A DNA stretch of 64,000 nucleotides from Bolinopsis microptera (lineage: Eukaryota; Ctenophora; Tentaculata; Lobata; Bolinopsidae): positions 10,511,226-10,575,225 of the forward strand of contig NC_087074.1 in the NCBI RefSeq assembly GCF_026151205.1. Direction: 5' to 3'. A program made the position numbers and the translations under genes. Below the pieces are notes generated by a model. The model was not told the origin of the DNA, searched no databases, and saw only the letters and a program-made list of their open reading frames with translations. This document shows, in pieces, positions 50,501-54,640 of the stretch. The stretch's first letter is position 1; every line of letters starts with the position of its first letter.

Positions 50501-53200
50501 CAAACTTGTCGTTGTCATAATGTAGGTTGTCATGGTAAAGCGCTGTCATATTTGGTTTATAAGGAATTGACCCAGTAGGCGGTTGGTATGGTGTGTGTTG
50601 TGGAATATTTGTCGTGTTCTGCAATTGATTTGTGTTGTTTTGAAGGATGGGTTCTGTTGCTGCAGTTGTAGTAACTACATTTTGAGCTTCGGTTGTGGCA
50701 GGATTTGTGACAACGATGTCAAGATCTACGTCTGCCGAATGATGGCTCATATTGGCAGATAAAATCGACAGCGAAAATTGGCAGAAAAGGCAAAAAGAAA
50801 TGTGTTGTAGCTCTAACCTTGTAATTAGTAATCCAATTTGGTTTAGAGTCGCAGCACCACTTGTGGGTTAGAAAGAAAGGGGGTAGATCGTCTAGGTTTG
50901 AGATATGTTGAGTAGATGTAGGACTTTGTTCCAACAGATTATCTGTCTGTTCCCACGATGGAAGTTTGCGTTGTGTTTTAGTTAGGCTTTGTATTTGTAG
51001 TGTAGACAATAAAATACAATGGATGTGGGTAATAAACAAATTAACAAGCAACCAAAGGACGATGGTAGATTACGTTTAAGTCTTTGTTAAAGTTGAGTGG
51101 GCGTTCAAGAAGTGGGGAATTATGGGTGTGTCTAGGGTTTTTATAGGTTGTATCATTGACGTAGGGTTTACAATCACGGAAACGATTATCTTAGTCATCG
51201 TTTCCGCTACTTCGAAATCATGAACAATGAGCGTGCACTGGACAAACGGGACAGAACAATGAGAACCCTCGCTCATCTATTACTCCATTAATTACTTTTC
51301 CCTATAAGATGATTCACCTATAGATGATTCACCTTTACGTTGTGAAGCCAATTGTTTGTTAACCTTTGGCGTCACAATCAGTTCCGGTTTGCAGTCACAG
51401 GCCCTGTCTGTGACCTATTAACTATAAGTTACCTCATTTGGAGATGTGCCAAGCACAAGCAGATAGCTGGCAACCTGCCAACAGGGGATAGCAAAGTTAT
51501 ATGGCTTAGAGTGTGCAAAGGGTGATCCCACATTGTACAGGAACTGAATCATTGAACTTTCTCAACTAAATTCACTGGATCCTATGATGAGTTTAATTTT
51601 GTTTTTACAGTAGGATGTAACAAGTTATATCTTAGATATAAAATTAAAACAGCAGAGCATCATTTATGGGCAGTTATAAATACCACCAAGTCCTAAGAAA
51701 CTTACCGAAAGTAAGGAAGTTGACAACAATCTCTTTGAAAGTAGATGTTGCTGAATCCGAATATTCTACAGATTGCGCAGCACATTTGTATGTCGCGGGA
51801 TTTGCAGCGACAGCTACACTTGTAAGAGTGGCAACATCGATGGTCAGAGTTGATGTCTGAATTTTGGTACCAGAGTCAGCTGATCCCTGTGCGATGGTGT
51901 ACCCTGCACTATCACTTGTTATATCAGCCCCAGCATTATCCTTCCACGACACAATGACATCTGTAACCACATCTCCGATATCACAAGTCAATGTCTGAGC
52001 CACAGGGGTGGTGGCTTTTTTAGGAGTCTCCGGAACGACGGCTAAAATAATTTGATTCTTTCAAACTCACAAAACATTTGGTATGTTAAAGTATCATTAC
52101 ATGTAGTTGTAACTAAAATAGCCTAAATTAAGAAAGATTACTGCTGCAAAATTTGAATAAGCCCTCGTTATACACATTGTGGTTCTCAAAATGTATCAAG
52201 ATTACTCACTGAAAACGTTAGAGTTGACAACAGTCTCTTCTGGAGACGCTGATGTTTTTGCATGCTCGTCAGATTGAATGACACAGGTGAAAAGAGCATC
52301 AGCCGTGCTTTCACCAGCAGGTACGGTCAGAATTGTAGTTTGACTGTTTGAACCAGGATCGTAAGTTCCAATATCAATATTATAGCTGTCAGTACCGTCC
52401 GTTATAACACCACCCGAACTAGGTTTCTTCCATGTTACTGCATCCAGCTGCTGACTCAAACCACTTACTACACAAGATATTGTAGCTTCTGTGTTTGTCA
52501 GCACTTCGCTACCCTTAGCTTTCACATCTGAAACAATCAGTCGTTTAAAATAAGCCCGCAATAAAAACTATCAACAGTATTGTACAGGAACTGAATCATT
52601 GAACTTTCTAAACTAAACTCACTGGATCCTTAGATCCTATGATGAGTTTAATTTTGTTTTAACAGTAGGATGTAACAAGTTATCTTAGATATAAACTAAC
52701 TGACCACAGCGTTTCACCAGCTCAGTGTCTAAGAGCTGCAATAATACGTAATAATTTGGCCCTTTATTGAATGAATTGTTGCACGAAAATCATTAAACTT
52801 CTAGCTTACTTGATCATCAGTATGACAGATAAAACTGTCAGCCTAGATATGTTACGCTCACCCAGTGTTAGAATGGTAGCTTCGACTTCTACGTTGCTGG
52901 TTGCAGGAGAATCTGTGTATTGGCCAGACTGGACTGAGCACTTGTAGGTCACTGATGATAGACTAGTAAAATCAGGCAGCTTCGCAGCTTTGATGGTTAG
53001 TTCTGCTACCTGATTTCCGCTTCCATCTACTGATCCTCGGCTGAAACCATAGTTGTCGGTATCCCCTGTCAAAACTTCAGCACCATCATTATCCTTCCAA
53101 GTTACAGTAGCAGGGGTTCCACTAGGGTCGAGCCCTCCGATATTGCAAGTCAATGTCTGGTCTACAGTGATGGTGATATCCTTGGGAGTCGAAGTAACAT
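25810..53200 (-). CDS. Tectorin-like matrix glycoprotein gene: Ig array, sushi, ZP, Ig, C-terminal anchor
   Basis: Minus-strand exons: 53200-52862, 52527-52210, 52041-51706, 37082-36768, 36599-36264, 36038-35724, 35414-35085 (seven Ig), 34738-34571 (sushi), 34329-34243, 34143-34043, 33858-33765 (ZP-N), 32260 to about 31970 (ZP-C start), 27344-27177 (ZP-C), 26840-26710 (ZP end, furin-type site), 26575-26431, 26211-26048 (Ig-like), 25889-25810 (tail and stop). Module exons are mostly phase 1, which lets them shuffle and duplicate. VWD modules at 54.6-62.8 kb share strand and end in a phase-1 donor, so they are probably the 5' part of the same gene, giving the VWD-ZP order of alpha-tectorin. The exon between 32.0 and 27.3 kb is incomplete. 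Introns are loaded with mobile DNA. Function inferred: extracellular filament or apical matrix. Confidence 0.7.
26710..26840 (-). CDS. ZP-domain end with furin-type cleavage site
   Basis: The exon encodes FGCTDLCLKNRRKRFAEVSS and continues to a GTGAGA donor. The paired Cys followed by RRKR fits the consensus cleavage site that ends ZP domains and releases them for polymerisation. It lies directly after the ZP-C exon 27344-27177. Confidence 0.7.
27177..27344 (-). CDS. ZP-C subdomain exon
   Basis: The exon begins CIVDSTFKFIETD and has the hallmark KRFIFKAFSF, then IYIHAVIKVCSFSD before a GTAATG donor. The F-x-F-x-x-F-x-F core and the IYIH strand are typical of ZP-C. Boundaries are TTTCAG and AACAG/GTAATG. 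Confidence 0.75.
27392..28648 (+). mobile_element. 5'-truncated LINE fragment (RT C-terminal half)
   Basis: The open frame 27393-28307 encodes the region after the RT active site: LQKDIDYLHDWSLSNKMRF, HPDKCKV, DLGVIV, LEGLQKRAIKWIL. This pattern is seen in CR1/jockey-type proteins. The catalytic motifs are missing, so this is a dead 5'-truncated insertion. A 3' UTR and an A-rich tail (AATAAAAAAAAAAC) end at about 28648. A 16-bp duplication (CCTGATATCCTGCGA) lies at the 5' edge. It sits in an intron of the tectorin-like gene, opposite strand. Confidence 0.85.
28786..31460. mobile_element. piggyBac-like nonautonomous element with long internal palindrome
   Basis: TTAA at 28782-28785 and 31461-31464 flanks 14-bp terminal repeats CCCATTAGGGACGA; TTAA targets and CCC ends suit piggyBac. 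Internal arms of about 595 bp (28917 to about 29511, and about 30505-31103) are reverse complements around a 1-kb spacer. The outer 130 bp (left) and 357 bp (right) are unrelated to each other. No transposase is visible. A GGGTC-N6-GACCC-like motif recurs at 28940, 29078, 29226, 29368, 30637, 30779, 30927, 31065 and 31429, with shorter forms at 28917 and 31089. The spacer has C and G homopolymers (about 29791 and 29985). Confidence 0.85.
31573..31640. repeat. C run plus short hairpin
   Basis: A run of about 16 C is followed by GCATAGGGGGAGGTGAAA and, after a few bases, its reverse complement TTTCACCTCCCCCTATGC. It forms a strong 18-bp stem just outside the right end of the piggyBac-like element. 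Confidence 0.75.
31968..32260 (-). CDS. Start of ZP-C subdomain (exon, 3' limit uncertain)
   Basis: After a TTTCCCAG acceptor the frame encodes ATKYASWEVKGAAIVEK, GSLRFLLDIYED and FPFQLTLNANINMQV, matching the first strands of ZP-C (L-x-x-Y-x-D, then a hydrophobic strand). A good donor is not evident; AACATGCAG/GTCTTG near 32094 is a candidate. A further frame at about 31684-31800 (LDPDQSLGVVRIQAKDSE) has an acceptor-like start but was not placed. Confidence 0.55.
32580..33725 (+). mobile_element. ORF1-only LINE (HAL1-like) with (ATTTC)n tail
   Basis: The element carries one coding frame (32718-33479) that resembles a LINE ORF1, then a 240-bp 3' UTR containing TTGATATAAGCGGGAT and a tail of about four ATTTC units. 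No endonuclease or RT frame lies between ORF and tail. The truncated copy at 4821-5240 shares both the coding end and the 3' UTR, so the ORF1-to-tail junction is a family feature, not a local deletion. The 5' end is not defined. Confidence 0.75.
32718..33479 (+). CDS. LINE ORF1-type RNA-binding protein (coiled coil plus RRM-like)
   Basis: About 253 aa from the ATG at 32718; a GTG two codons upstream is not used. Residues about 35-75 are a charged heptad-like helix (DIKKDMEELKSDLIRSQ), likely a trimerising coiled coil. An RRM-like part follows (NVLIFGFEETSEENL, then KIRPVKVSFEN) and the conserved C-terminal block VFISPDRSPEERTIHQQLV. In LINEs such proteins coat the RNA. It is intact, which is notable in an element without RT. 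A 24-codon upstream ORF starts near 32600. Confidence 0.8.
   Translation: MNEYESEFSVETFKKPVKAVLVKHLYSAYRTTSNHVNMVLDIKKDMEELKSDLIRSQSTVIKLQAELLESKSKQLESVHSTVKTSVRDTVQAGIITYSQAVLKAAPVLTEESLKKVVQNVISEEDRTKNVLIFGFEETSEENLSHEVSEMFQQIDEKPHFEAIRVGKKSAEKIRPVKVSFENSSTVHQILVKAKELRLIPRHKTVFISPDRSPEERTIHQQLVLKMKQIAKEDTDKHYYIRSDKICCKDKVVE
33765..34329 (-). CDS. ZP-N subdomain, three small exons
   Basis: Exons 34329-34243 (VATVTCDGYGIKLFI), 34143-34043 (TDLDKCGTTVFYNN, VIYKNQ) and 33858-33765 (ITRGGELKISFECSF) build the ZP-N fold: C-D, then CGT with Y-x-N, then an I-x-R strand and a Cys. Donors are GTATTT, GTAAGA and GTGAAA, and acceptors all end CAG. Confidence 0.75.
34571..34738 (-). CDS. Sushi (CCP) domain exon
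   Basis: The 168-bp exon encodes PCSMPVIEQGIISPYSTID, GSTYEIRCDSGFVITGPS and CTDGTLSESPSCPP. The four-Cys pattern, the tyrosine before the second Cys and the terminal CPP identify a complement-control module. It lies between the last Ig exon and the ZP exons, like module linkers in other ZP proteins. Confidence 0.85.
35085..37082 (-). CDS. Four Ig-domain exons left of the retroelement
   Basis: Exons 37082-36768, 36599-36264, 36038-35724 and 35414-35085 each encode one Ig-like domain with the Cys-Trp-Cys core (for example TLTCDIGD, VSWKD, TYKCAAQS). Two types alternate: a 315-bp type B (37082 and 36038, differing at a few residues) and a type C (36599). The last exon is a type A relative. Introns between B copies are also nearly identical, so the block arose by recent tandem duplication. 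All junctions are phase 1. Confidence 0.8.
37134..37137. repeat. Target-site duplication, left copy (TTGT)
   Basis: TTGT directly precedes the left LTR and is repeated at 51533-51536 after the right LTR. The duplicated introns near 36095 and 52575 show the empty site AGTATTGTACAGGAAC, which confirms a 4-bp duplication. Confidence 0.95.
37138..37807 (-). repeat. 3' LTR of the gypsy-like element
   Basis: 670 bp with 6-bp terminal inverted repeats TGTGGG/CCCACA. It differs from the 5' LTR by a missing C (ACTTGAAATC against ACTTCGAAATC) and a C/T change in GTTAACCTCTGG. A TATAAAAA box lies at 37414-37421 on the minus strand. Confidence 0.95.
37808..37820 (-). promoter_or_regulatory. Polypurine tract
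   Basis: AAGGGGGGAAGGT on the minus strand abuts the 3' LTR. This is the expected primer for plus-strand DNA synthesis. Confidence 0.85.
38318..38929 (-). CDS. F-box protein encoded in the retroelement
   Basis: The first ATG of the frame is at 38929 (203 codons); the frame is open a few codons further upstream. Residues 3-45 read as an F-box: LLPQEIILNIALLLHFDD then LLQLRAVSRTLRHLL and a Trp near the end. F-boxes bind Skp1 and recruit targets to cullin ubiquitin ligases. The rest is Lys- and Leu-rich with no known domain, possibly the target-binding part. It is the last gene before the polypurine tract and diverges from the antisense gene, with 81 bp between their start codons. Role inferred: degradation of a host factor. 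I know of no established precedent in LTR elements. Confidence 0.6.
   Translation of the reverse strand: MFSLLPQEIILNIALLLHFDDLLQLRAVSRTLRHLLDPYFLNKWVQISESSIATHYSQFDVTRKSYSAPSLPRLIKLKNELTLAAKTKSPQSIIQTSKFIFQQLYQKYLVKKPLMCVISAYLEQHNKRFFKRLLQNSVICKKAPKRKKFHLLKELTIILEIYIELSCLYNTNSYNHLPSELMTHIDYKFIFNRNKALKWFNQD
39011..39940 (+). CDS. Antisense spliced Cys-rich gene in the retroelement
   Basis: Plus-strand model with exons 39011-39277, 39382-39763 and 39864-39940. Donors are AGG/GTATGT and CGAG/GTTAGA; acceptors are TTTATTTCAG and CAATTTTCAG. The frame is kept through both junctions and ends in TAA, giving 241 codons from ATG 39011 or 211 from ATG 39101. Introns are 104 and 100 bp. The protein has CCFRDC and CMDH near the N-terminus and CLNCKHK with CHYC near the end, possible zinc ligands. 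It matches no family I recognise. Introns on this strand survive because the element's genomic RNA is the other strand. Transcription could start in the 3' LTR or just upstream. Confidence 0.5.
40021..40656 (-). CDS. Unknown accessory protein of the retroelement (211 aa)
   Basis: Starts at the ATG at 40656 and is open for 211 codons between the env-like genes and the antisense gene. It is Lys- and Asn-rich, mainly helical in appearance (LVPLETVPLLLQFLNDAL) with a basic stretch SSKSRRNRFLNKQRHQFQ, which could be a nuclear or nucleic-acid-binding patch. No signal peptide or membrane segment. Not recognised; nearly the same length as the F-box protein but not clearly related to it. Confidence 0.5.
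   Translation of the reverse strand: MAKCPPETQKMDSFLNWTSNHKKCLILIYLTVQDLIPKRDALNFIFMQHISNRVHAVLRVLKNNTDYVKLSEALHSSESKISRNCGYYFSSSKNRYRTLVPLETVPLLLQFLNDALCVKIFIKITETVKCQILNYSSKSRRNRFLNKQRHQFQRALKKYPVSEPLDIILGAASTKYFKTVKFRILNDTITKNKLNSLVDINKNKIRPYLFC
40660..40801 (-). repeat. Four 36-bp tandem repeats between env and the accessory genes
   Basis: On the plus strand, units begin GGACGTTGTGAAACGTCGAC; the first copy is variant. Each holds a small inverted pair (GACGTT/AACGTC) and a GTCGAC site. It lies just before the 211-codon ORF start on the minus strand, so it could be a promoter or enhancer for that gene. Confidence 0.9.
40865..43192 (-). pseudogene. env-like gene 2: furin site, fusion-peptide-like segment, coiled coil, TM (disrupted)
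   Basis: The ATG at 43192-43190 overlaps the env-like 1 stop (TGATG). A signal peptide (IPYVIFILFAAASPA) leads a short frame that stops at 42878. A Cys-rich, PAN/apple-like stretch (NSCVALCFSDPECLGLQ) is open in another frame (42917-42669). The original frame then resumes after a stop near 42730 and stays open to 40865. It holds a furin-type RVKR site, a hydrophobic fusion-peptide-like segment (GVPVAVAAIPVAGLLASM), a coiled coil, several Cys, a membrane segment about 395-419 residues into the downstream part and a tail of about 120 residues. This is the plan of a class-I-like surface/transmembrane glycoprotein. Two compensating frame changes, or sequence errors, break it. Confidence 0.65.
43192..44850 (-). 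CDS. env-like glycoprotein 1 (552 aa)
   Basis: A single open frame with an internal signal peptide (ILLLTLLITYCQS, about residues 22-34), many Cys (CDTQNHL, CDTTDHK, GYCFDPKQG), several N-glycosylation sequons and a C-terminal membrane segment (WVDLAITWIVRALVLYLFI, about 505-525) with a short tail. The plan is a type I viral surface glycoprotein, but there is no obvious furin site or fusion peptide. It follows pol and the Ser-rich ORF, and its TGA overlaps the next ATG. The fold class was not assigned; a captured glycoprotein of another virus group is possible. Confidence 0.6.
   Translation of the reverse strand: MDRYLRLRETIFQMTRYDTERILLLTLLITYCQSAMICDTQNHLTLMKWPEQIQSCDTTDHKNVTIILERTNNQEYKTKALSLQVKLLRCTTKQQFFGSKEIEKTIQNKILPKSQYQDLMRTKSCIDETGSLTQQTKTDFDCPMKWMTTVQTDVILCNYREGYITKTHTHQPISNLADISDCNYDSGYCFDPKQGIAVTYVPDPMVQSKFVQVGTFNGTIISSHLIIPTLGLSFALENPSKLPDKTEIDGFRITAHQLLGPMMAVDDIKPLLQELTHKMQFLQDSILLRTAKITNMCDALKMISMLVRSAAAQNPTDILRHHFNDSTIIGVASNSEYILVGHCKPVEITFRRPKPGFCTNMLPVSYRGNTTSWREGYMSPDDKVLHQYAARISCEVTTVHIFMHNQVLYRYQPGHMPTRLQQHLAVPLPLIVSNYTSELITFPTTWATTNRDVSHTSQSEASVDFLASQLAEIEQRMNHSTDETHDTARGLSFIGLKSLKPGHWVDLAITWIVRALVLYLFIAHIHTRGLPQVSLPRVSFRVINTSESETTL
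45006..45509 (-). CDS. Ser-rich ORF with integrase-tail-like end (167 aa)
   Basis: Begins 32 nt after the pol stop, in another frame. The body is acidic then Ser/Gln-rich with no domain, and it ends RRSARVRKAPIRYSP. That ending resembles the basic tail that many Ty3/gypsy integrases carry after the GPY/F module. Either it is a separate accessory protein or the pol tail detached by a frame change. The latter seems more likely. Confidence 0.5.
   Translation of the reverse strand: MEQHNLQLENLEEIQITGDSPEPGPQPSTTSRRYEDDDEMLLLPCSRSTLVQNTDAEADGEYHTSLPLGNGHSEGRLSSHRMSTPRHQTFSRSSDTLSRRQQNDRASSISPQQIQGGHQAVSRSSSTASGRVSSPQPSHHSIQSQFTPETYLRRSARVRKAPIRYSP
45541..49134 (-). CDS. pol: pol: protease, reverse transcriptase, RNase H, integrase
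   Basis: 1197 codons from the first ATG, but the frame is open further up to the gag end, so it is probably made as gag-pol. Protease LLDTGS (about residue 9), RT with LVVDYRTLNSYTI (331) and FFDDLLIS in place of YxDD (about 431), RNase H VMTDGSK (581) and ETD, integrase His-His-Cys-Cys zinc finger (H846, CEEC 883-886), then catalytic HYDIVGP (D about 917), VSDNAA (D about 976) and GLCERYNG (E about 1013), and a GPY/F-type YRGPYIV module (about 1165). Domain order and GPY/F place it in Ty3/gypsy (Metaviridae). No internal stop. Confidence 0.93.
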   Translation of the reverse strand: MNSNVYALLDTGSVYTIIDSKYVPEINKRSMVAVNIKLMTANGSSLSVLGKIKLPIVIGKMKYNWPFLIVEKLLHIAILGGDFLKENKMTINYHTMTLRGKSKKDVTEIKQFNSPPVFMAMQKEAVTISQYGVIDAQLVQSNAPCSVSGYFLYVPDITLWKTNDQLPVNFVVSIVDGIFQIAVATNSDVQLFLPASTILGKLVQLRTNVNSIEQQSEDEVEKIIKLLKIDENPHLSEQNKNILKRMVTKYSDVFSTDALNVTPTDLLTAEIHLTPDAPEVIFVKPRRLPLHLVEQTEEEVQKLLDSGVITPSLSPHNSPAVIVKKPNGKIRLVVDYRTLNSYTIGYTCPIQSVDEIVHSVGGKMFYCTFDIKSAYHTLPLKEEHQSLTSFSVGSKTYQWTRLATGIKNAPAYYLKFLQGVFQDQLHQICVFFDDLLISDDSFDGIVKKFEIVLERLHMAKVKLAPEKCEIYQKRVKFLGSFISKEGFTMCHDRIRHILSLEFPTTRKGLQRVLGVFNFVRRFIPKFSEVIKPLTMLLRGNQEISRIKSTPEAIAAFEGLKQLITNPPVLVNPDKNKTITVMTDGSKVAIACVIGHRETNSKFHPILYDSRTLSERESTWASYKIEFLAVYHFIRKHNYLLHGAKFIVETDLMLLTYKNLLSKGDGTLFLRWAIHLSQYDFNIIHRPGKDNQIADALSRVQSDDLYAYWSKKIKEQSPDTHSKVIATITDEQTCSAVRGDDSTSYNGTEDRPLPAPKFSNPARLIRGQQQDSNLKLVLDWLNSEKPKRKDAQMFNQTLKALWNKLDQCTVNVQKILCYKKFLKKSQKYKLLPIVPQALQEESIKLVHRSTLSPHPSEGKTLETLQETAYWPQMKQSVINFVRNCEECFLFNLKFKRKNRFPMQYFPQASFPLQCVHYDIVGPITDHNNRKSYILVFVDRFSKFLYAEVLNRQQETDVLTSFNRFAMSYGIPHTLVSDNAANLHGSRVLQTFFESINMKKVVISPYRPNVNGLCERYNGVIVKCLRKLIAAKVQNWKSMLPFVIYGLNSIKNDTTGFTPSYLFLGRNLRTPYQIVNGVQLETTQTPGQHAMSQQQALSEAFRTVQEVAKKKMEQSKRQYDGYGTHIVKFNPNDIVFIHFPQLKTDDKPYAKFRTYYRGPYIVLSKSSEFTLKVCDIKTGKVIMVHHDRTRRSRLNYSKH
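49215..50750 (-). CDS. gag: gag: capsid and two zinc knuckles
   Basis: 511 aa from the ATG 111 nt after the 5' LTR. The central part (about 105-270) matches retrotransposon capsid (FLMAFDNYCTVIGL, FAERLEKMINLIPTC, DAFINGLRSERVAY). Two CCHC knuckles follow: CYSCKKIGHLRRDC and CQYCKMKNHWTHEC. The C-terminus is Arg/Gln/Pro-rich, then acidic. Translation ends at a TAA directly after a slippery AAATTTT. Confidence 0.92.
   Translation of the reverse strand: MSHHSADVDLDIVVTNPATTEAQNVVTTTAATEPILQNNTNQLQNTTNIPQHTPYQPPTGSIPYKPNMTALYHDNLHYDNDKFDYNNMPGLGDITPPNRDSFKLFGGKKPHEFNHGDDVHDFLMAFDNYCTVIGLPPSASFKVFCTFLDNKSLSRVMSLNLTDKQTTNWHAAKEMIVKKLDPNYNSRMSVDELFNIKQTSEETILDFAERLEKMINLIPTCKKMPGSTKEELLQDAFINGLRSERVAYSLLTTSGLDRYGKLVEHSQHLDKIIGKLKSRPIGGDGLSDTAALLNIQDQEQEKSPKSQPPAVPVQIMKRPETRTCYSCKKIGHLRRDCRMAKFCQYCKMKNHWTHECFKKERREDQDNRNNRMRSVEKGRAQHSNGWYPSVPNSFGRSRPNYSSQPRYQYQPQQYQRADTPARPPMPRRPYPNSRETNTGERKTREGQQSPNWKREVQPNQQRVTFQSRPQVNTILEDGSESRTTMENYSPYIDVSQLLLSDDDDTPKSENF
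49218..49224 (-). promoter_or_regulatory. -1 frameshift site at the gag end
   Basis: A AAT TTT in the gag frame fits the X XXY YYZ rule and is followed immediately by the gag stop TAA. Shifting back one base opens a frame that runs without a stop into the protease. No downstream pseudoknot was worked out. Confidence 0.8.
50846..50859 (-). promoter_or_regulatory. Candidate primer-binding site
   Basis: TGGTGCTGCGACTC begins 2 nt after the 5' LTR, as expected for a site pairing with a tRNA 3' end (GCAGCACCA). The tRNA was not identified with confidence; a serine tRNA with one wobble is a guess. Confidence 0.65.
50862..51532 (-). repeat. 5' LTR of the gypsy-like element
   Basis: 671 bp, nearly identical to the 3' LTR. 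A TATAAAAA box at 51138-51145 on the minus strand gives a plausible start of the genomic RNA. No AATAAA was seen on the minus strand within the LTR. Confidence 0.95.
51533..51536. repeat. Target-site duplication, right copy (TTGT)
   Basis: Follows the CCCACA end of the LTR and continues into ACAGGAACTGAATC, the same sequence that follows TTGT in the two uninterrupted intron copies. Confidence 0.95.
51706..53200 (-). CDS. Three Ig-domain exons right of the retroelement
   Basis: Exons 53200-52862 (type A: TLTCNIGGL, TWKDND, TYKCSVQS), 52527-52210 (type B) and 52041-51706 (type C). The type C translation is identical over 109 residues to the exon at 36599-36264, with about two silent or edge base changes. 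Before the retroelement landed, the order along the gene was A-B-C-B-C-B-A. Confidence 0.8.
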
Positions 53201-53344
53201 CTGAATTGTTTGGTTCGTGGTAGAGGATATTTTTATTATACATGACAGAAAATTCATACAGCCTAACAATAAAATTTGCACTCCTTAAGGAATGCACGAC
53301 TGCAAGTTGCAATATCAATAAAACGTTACTTTCAGGATTTATAA

Positions 53345-53495
53345 TAAATGATTTGACCAAAACCCATAATTGGGTTCTCGATATCATTTTGCATTTGCAT
53401 ACGGTCATTCAAATTAATATCATCTATTTTTGTTTGGGAAAGAGAGACACTGGCAGCGGTCCACTCTACCCATAATTATGGGTTTTGGTCAAATA
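53345..53495. repeat. Inverted repeat, arms about 25 bp
   Basis: ATTTGACCAAAACCCATAAT (from about 53351) is repeated inverted as ATTATGGGTTTTGGTCAAAT (about 53474-53493). No coding. Probably a small fold-back element. Confidence 0.8.
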
Positions 53496-53499
53496 TCAT

Positions 53500-54365
53500 C
53501 TCTTATTGATTATAATGTCAGGGTACTTTACTAAGTCGAAATGTAAACTCATAACTTCATTAATAACGAGGTTATTTCAATGATTTCGAAAATTTACCTT
53601 AAAAAACATTTTCTTGTGTTTAGGTAAGCAAATCTGTCGATCACTGACTGAATATGGCACTTTTTACTCATTCAAGTTGGCATTAAATTCATATATAATG
53701 CCATTTAAATGTCGTGGGAAAGCAAAATTTATTCGAATAACGAATGAGCAAAATTCTCACCTTTCGCGCGTGCCGCGTGCAAACTTTGAGCGGACGTTGC
53801 GTGCGCATATAATATTGAATCACGGCCGTAAATTTTTGCATAGCGGTATTTTATACATTGTTTGATAAGCGTGCAAAGTTTCAAAAAATTTCAAATAGAA
53901 CTTGGATCACAACGGGACTCCAAAGTTGATAAAAATCGTGAAAACACCAATTTTCAATGATTTTAGCAATTTTCTATCAATTTGGGCTTGTCCTCACGTG
54001 TGCAACTTTTTGATTTACAACTTTAAAACTAGCCTATAACACCATTTAGACCTTTAGGAAGCAAATTTGAGCTTTACAACTTAAGGGATGGCCCAACACC
54101 AGAGAATATTACATATATCTTTATGAAAGAGATTTCTAACTCAATCTTAATTTTTAACAGGTTTTTTAAGGCACCTGAATATGGCGATTTTGGGTTTTTT
54201 ACCGTATTTCGTATAACAGTGCTGGCGCGTATTTTGCGCAAATTTCTTAAAAACCTCCACATAACTATTTCTTATTTCTGTCATATTTGACATTGAATTA
54301 GAATGTTTTAAACTTAAAATATGCATGCTGAACTACTTTCGGTGAGTCTTAATGCCTGAAAACAA
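53500..54365. other. No gene recognised
   Basis: AT-rich intron or spacer between the VWC exon at 54641 and the first Ig exon at 53200. An 83-codon plus ORF (53614-53865) has no domain and no splice context. Confidence 0.5.
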
Positions 54366-54490
54366 TTAAGGGGGTATAATAGTAAAGGGGGTAAATAGTA
54401 AAGGGGGTATATTAGTAAAGGGGGTAAACAGTAAAGGGGATATAATAGTAAAGGGGGTATAATAGTAAATGGGGTAAATAGTATACCCCC
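54366..54490 (+). repeat. Minisatellite, units of 16-19 bp (about 7 copies)
   Basis: Units of the form AGTAAAGGGGGTATAAT with AAATAGT and ATATTAGT variants. It lies in the intron after the VWC exon of VWD module 1. Confidence 0.9.
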
Positions 54491-54640
54491 AATAAAGGCA
54501 ACGCTCGTGCTTGCCAGCACTGTGATAATATATACAATCTTTCACCCAACGTATTTCTTTATGGTGTCGATTCTTTTTTATTCTCATTGCTGTATATTGT
54601 ATATGTACTATTTGTAAAAGTTTCAAATCAGTGGACTTAC

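Larger units (their letters stand above)
37138..51532 (-). mobile_element. 14.4-kb Ty3/gypsy-like LTR retroelement with two env-like genes and accessory genes
   Basis: Complete insertion on the minus strand. LTRs are 37138-37807 (3') and 50862-51532 (5'), ends TGTGGG and CCCACA, target duplication TTGT. Order: 5' LTR, primer site, gag, pol (-1 frameshift), Ser-rich ORF, env-like 1, env-like 2, 36-bp repeats, unknown 211-codon ORF, antisense spliced gene (plus strand), F-box gene, polypurine tract, 3' LTR. The LTRs differ by one visible substitution and one 1-bp indel, so the insertion is recent. It lies in sense orientation in an intron between two Ig exons of the tectorin-like gene. The pol is of metavirid type; the layout resembles a complex retrovirus. 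Confidence 0.92.

Noticed and set aside
53614-53865. 83-codon plus ORF
   Set aside because: No domain, no splice or promoter context, AT-rich spacer.
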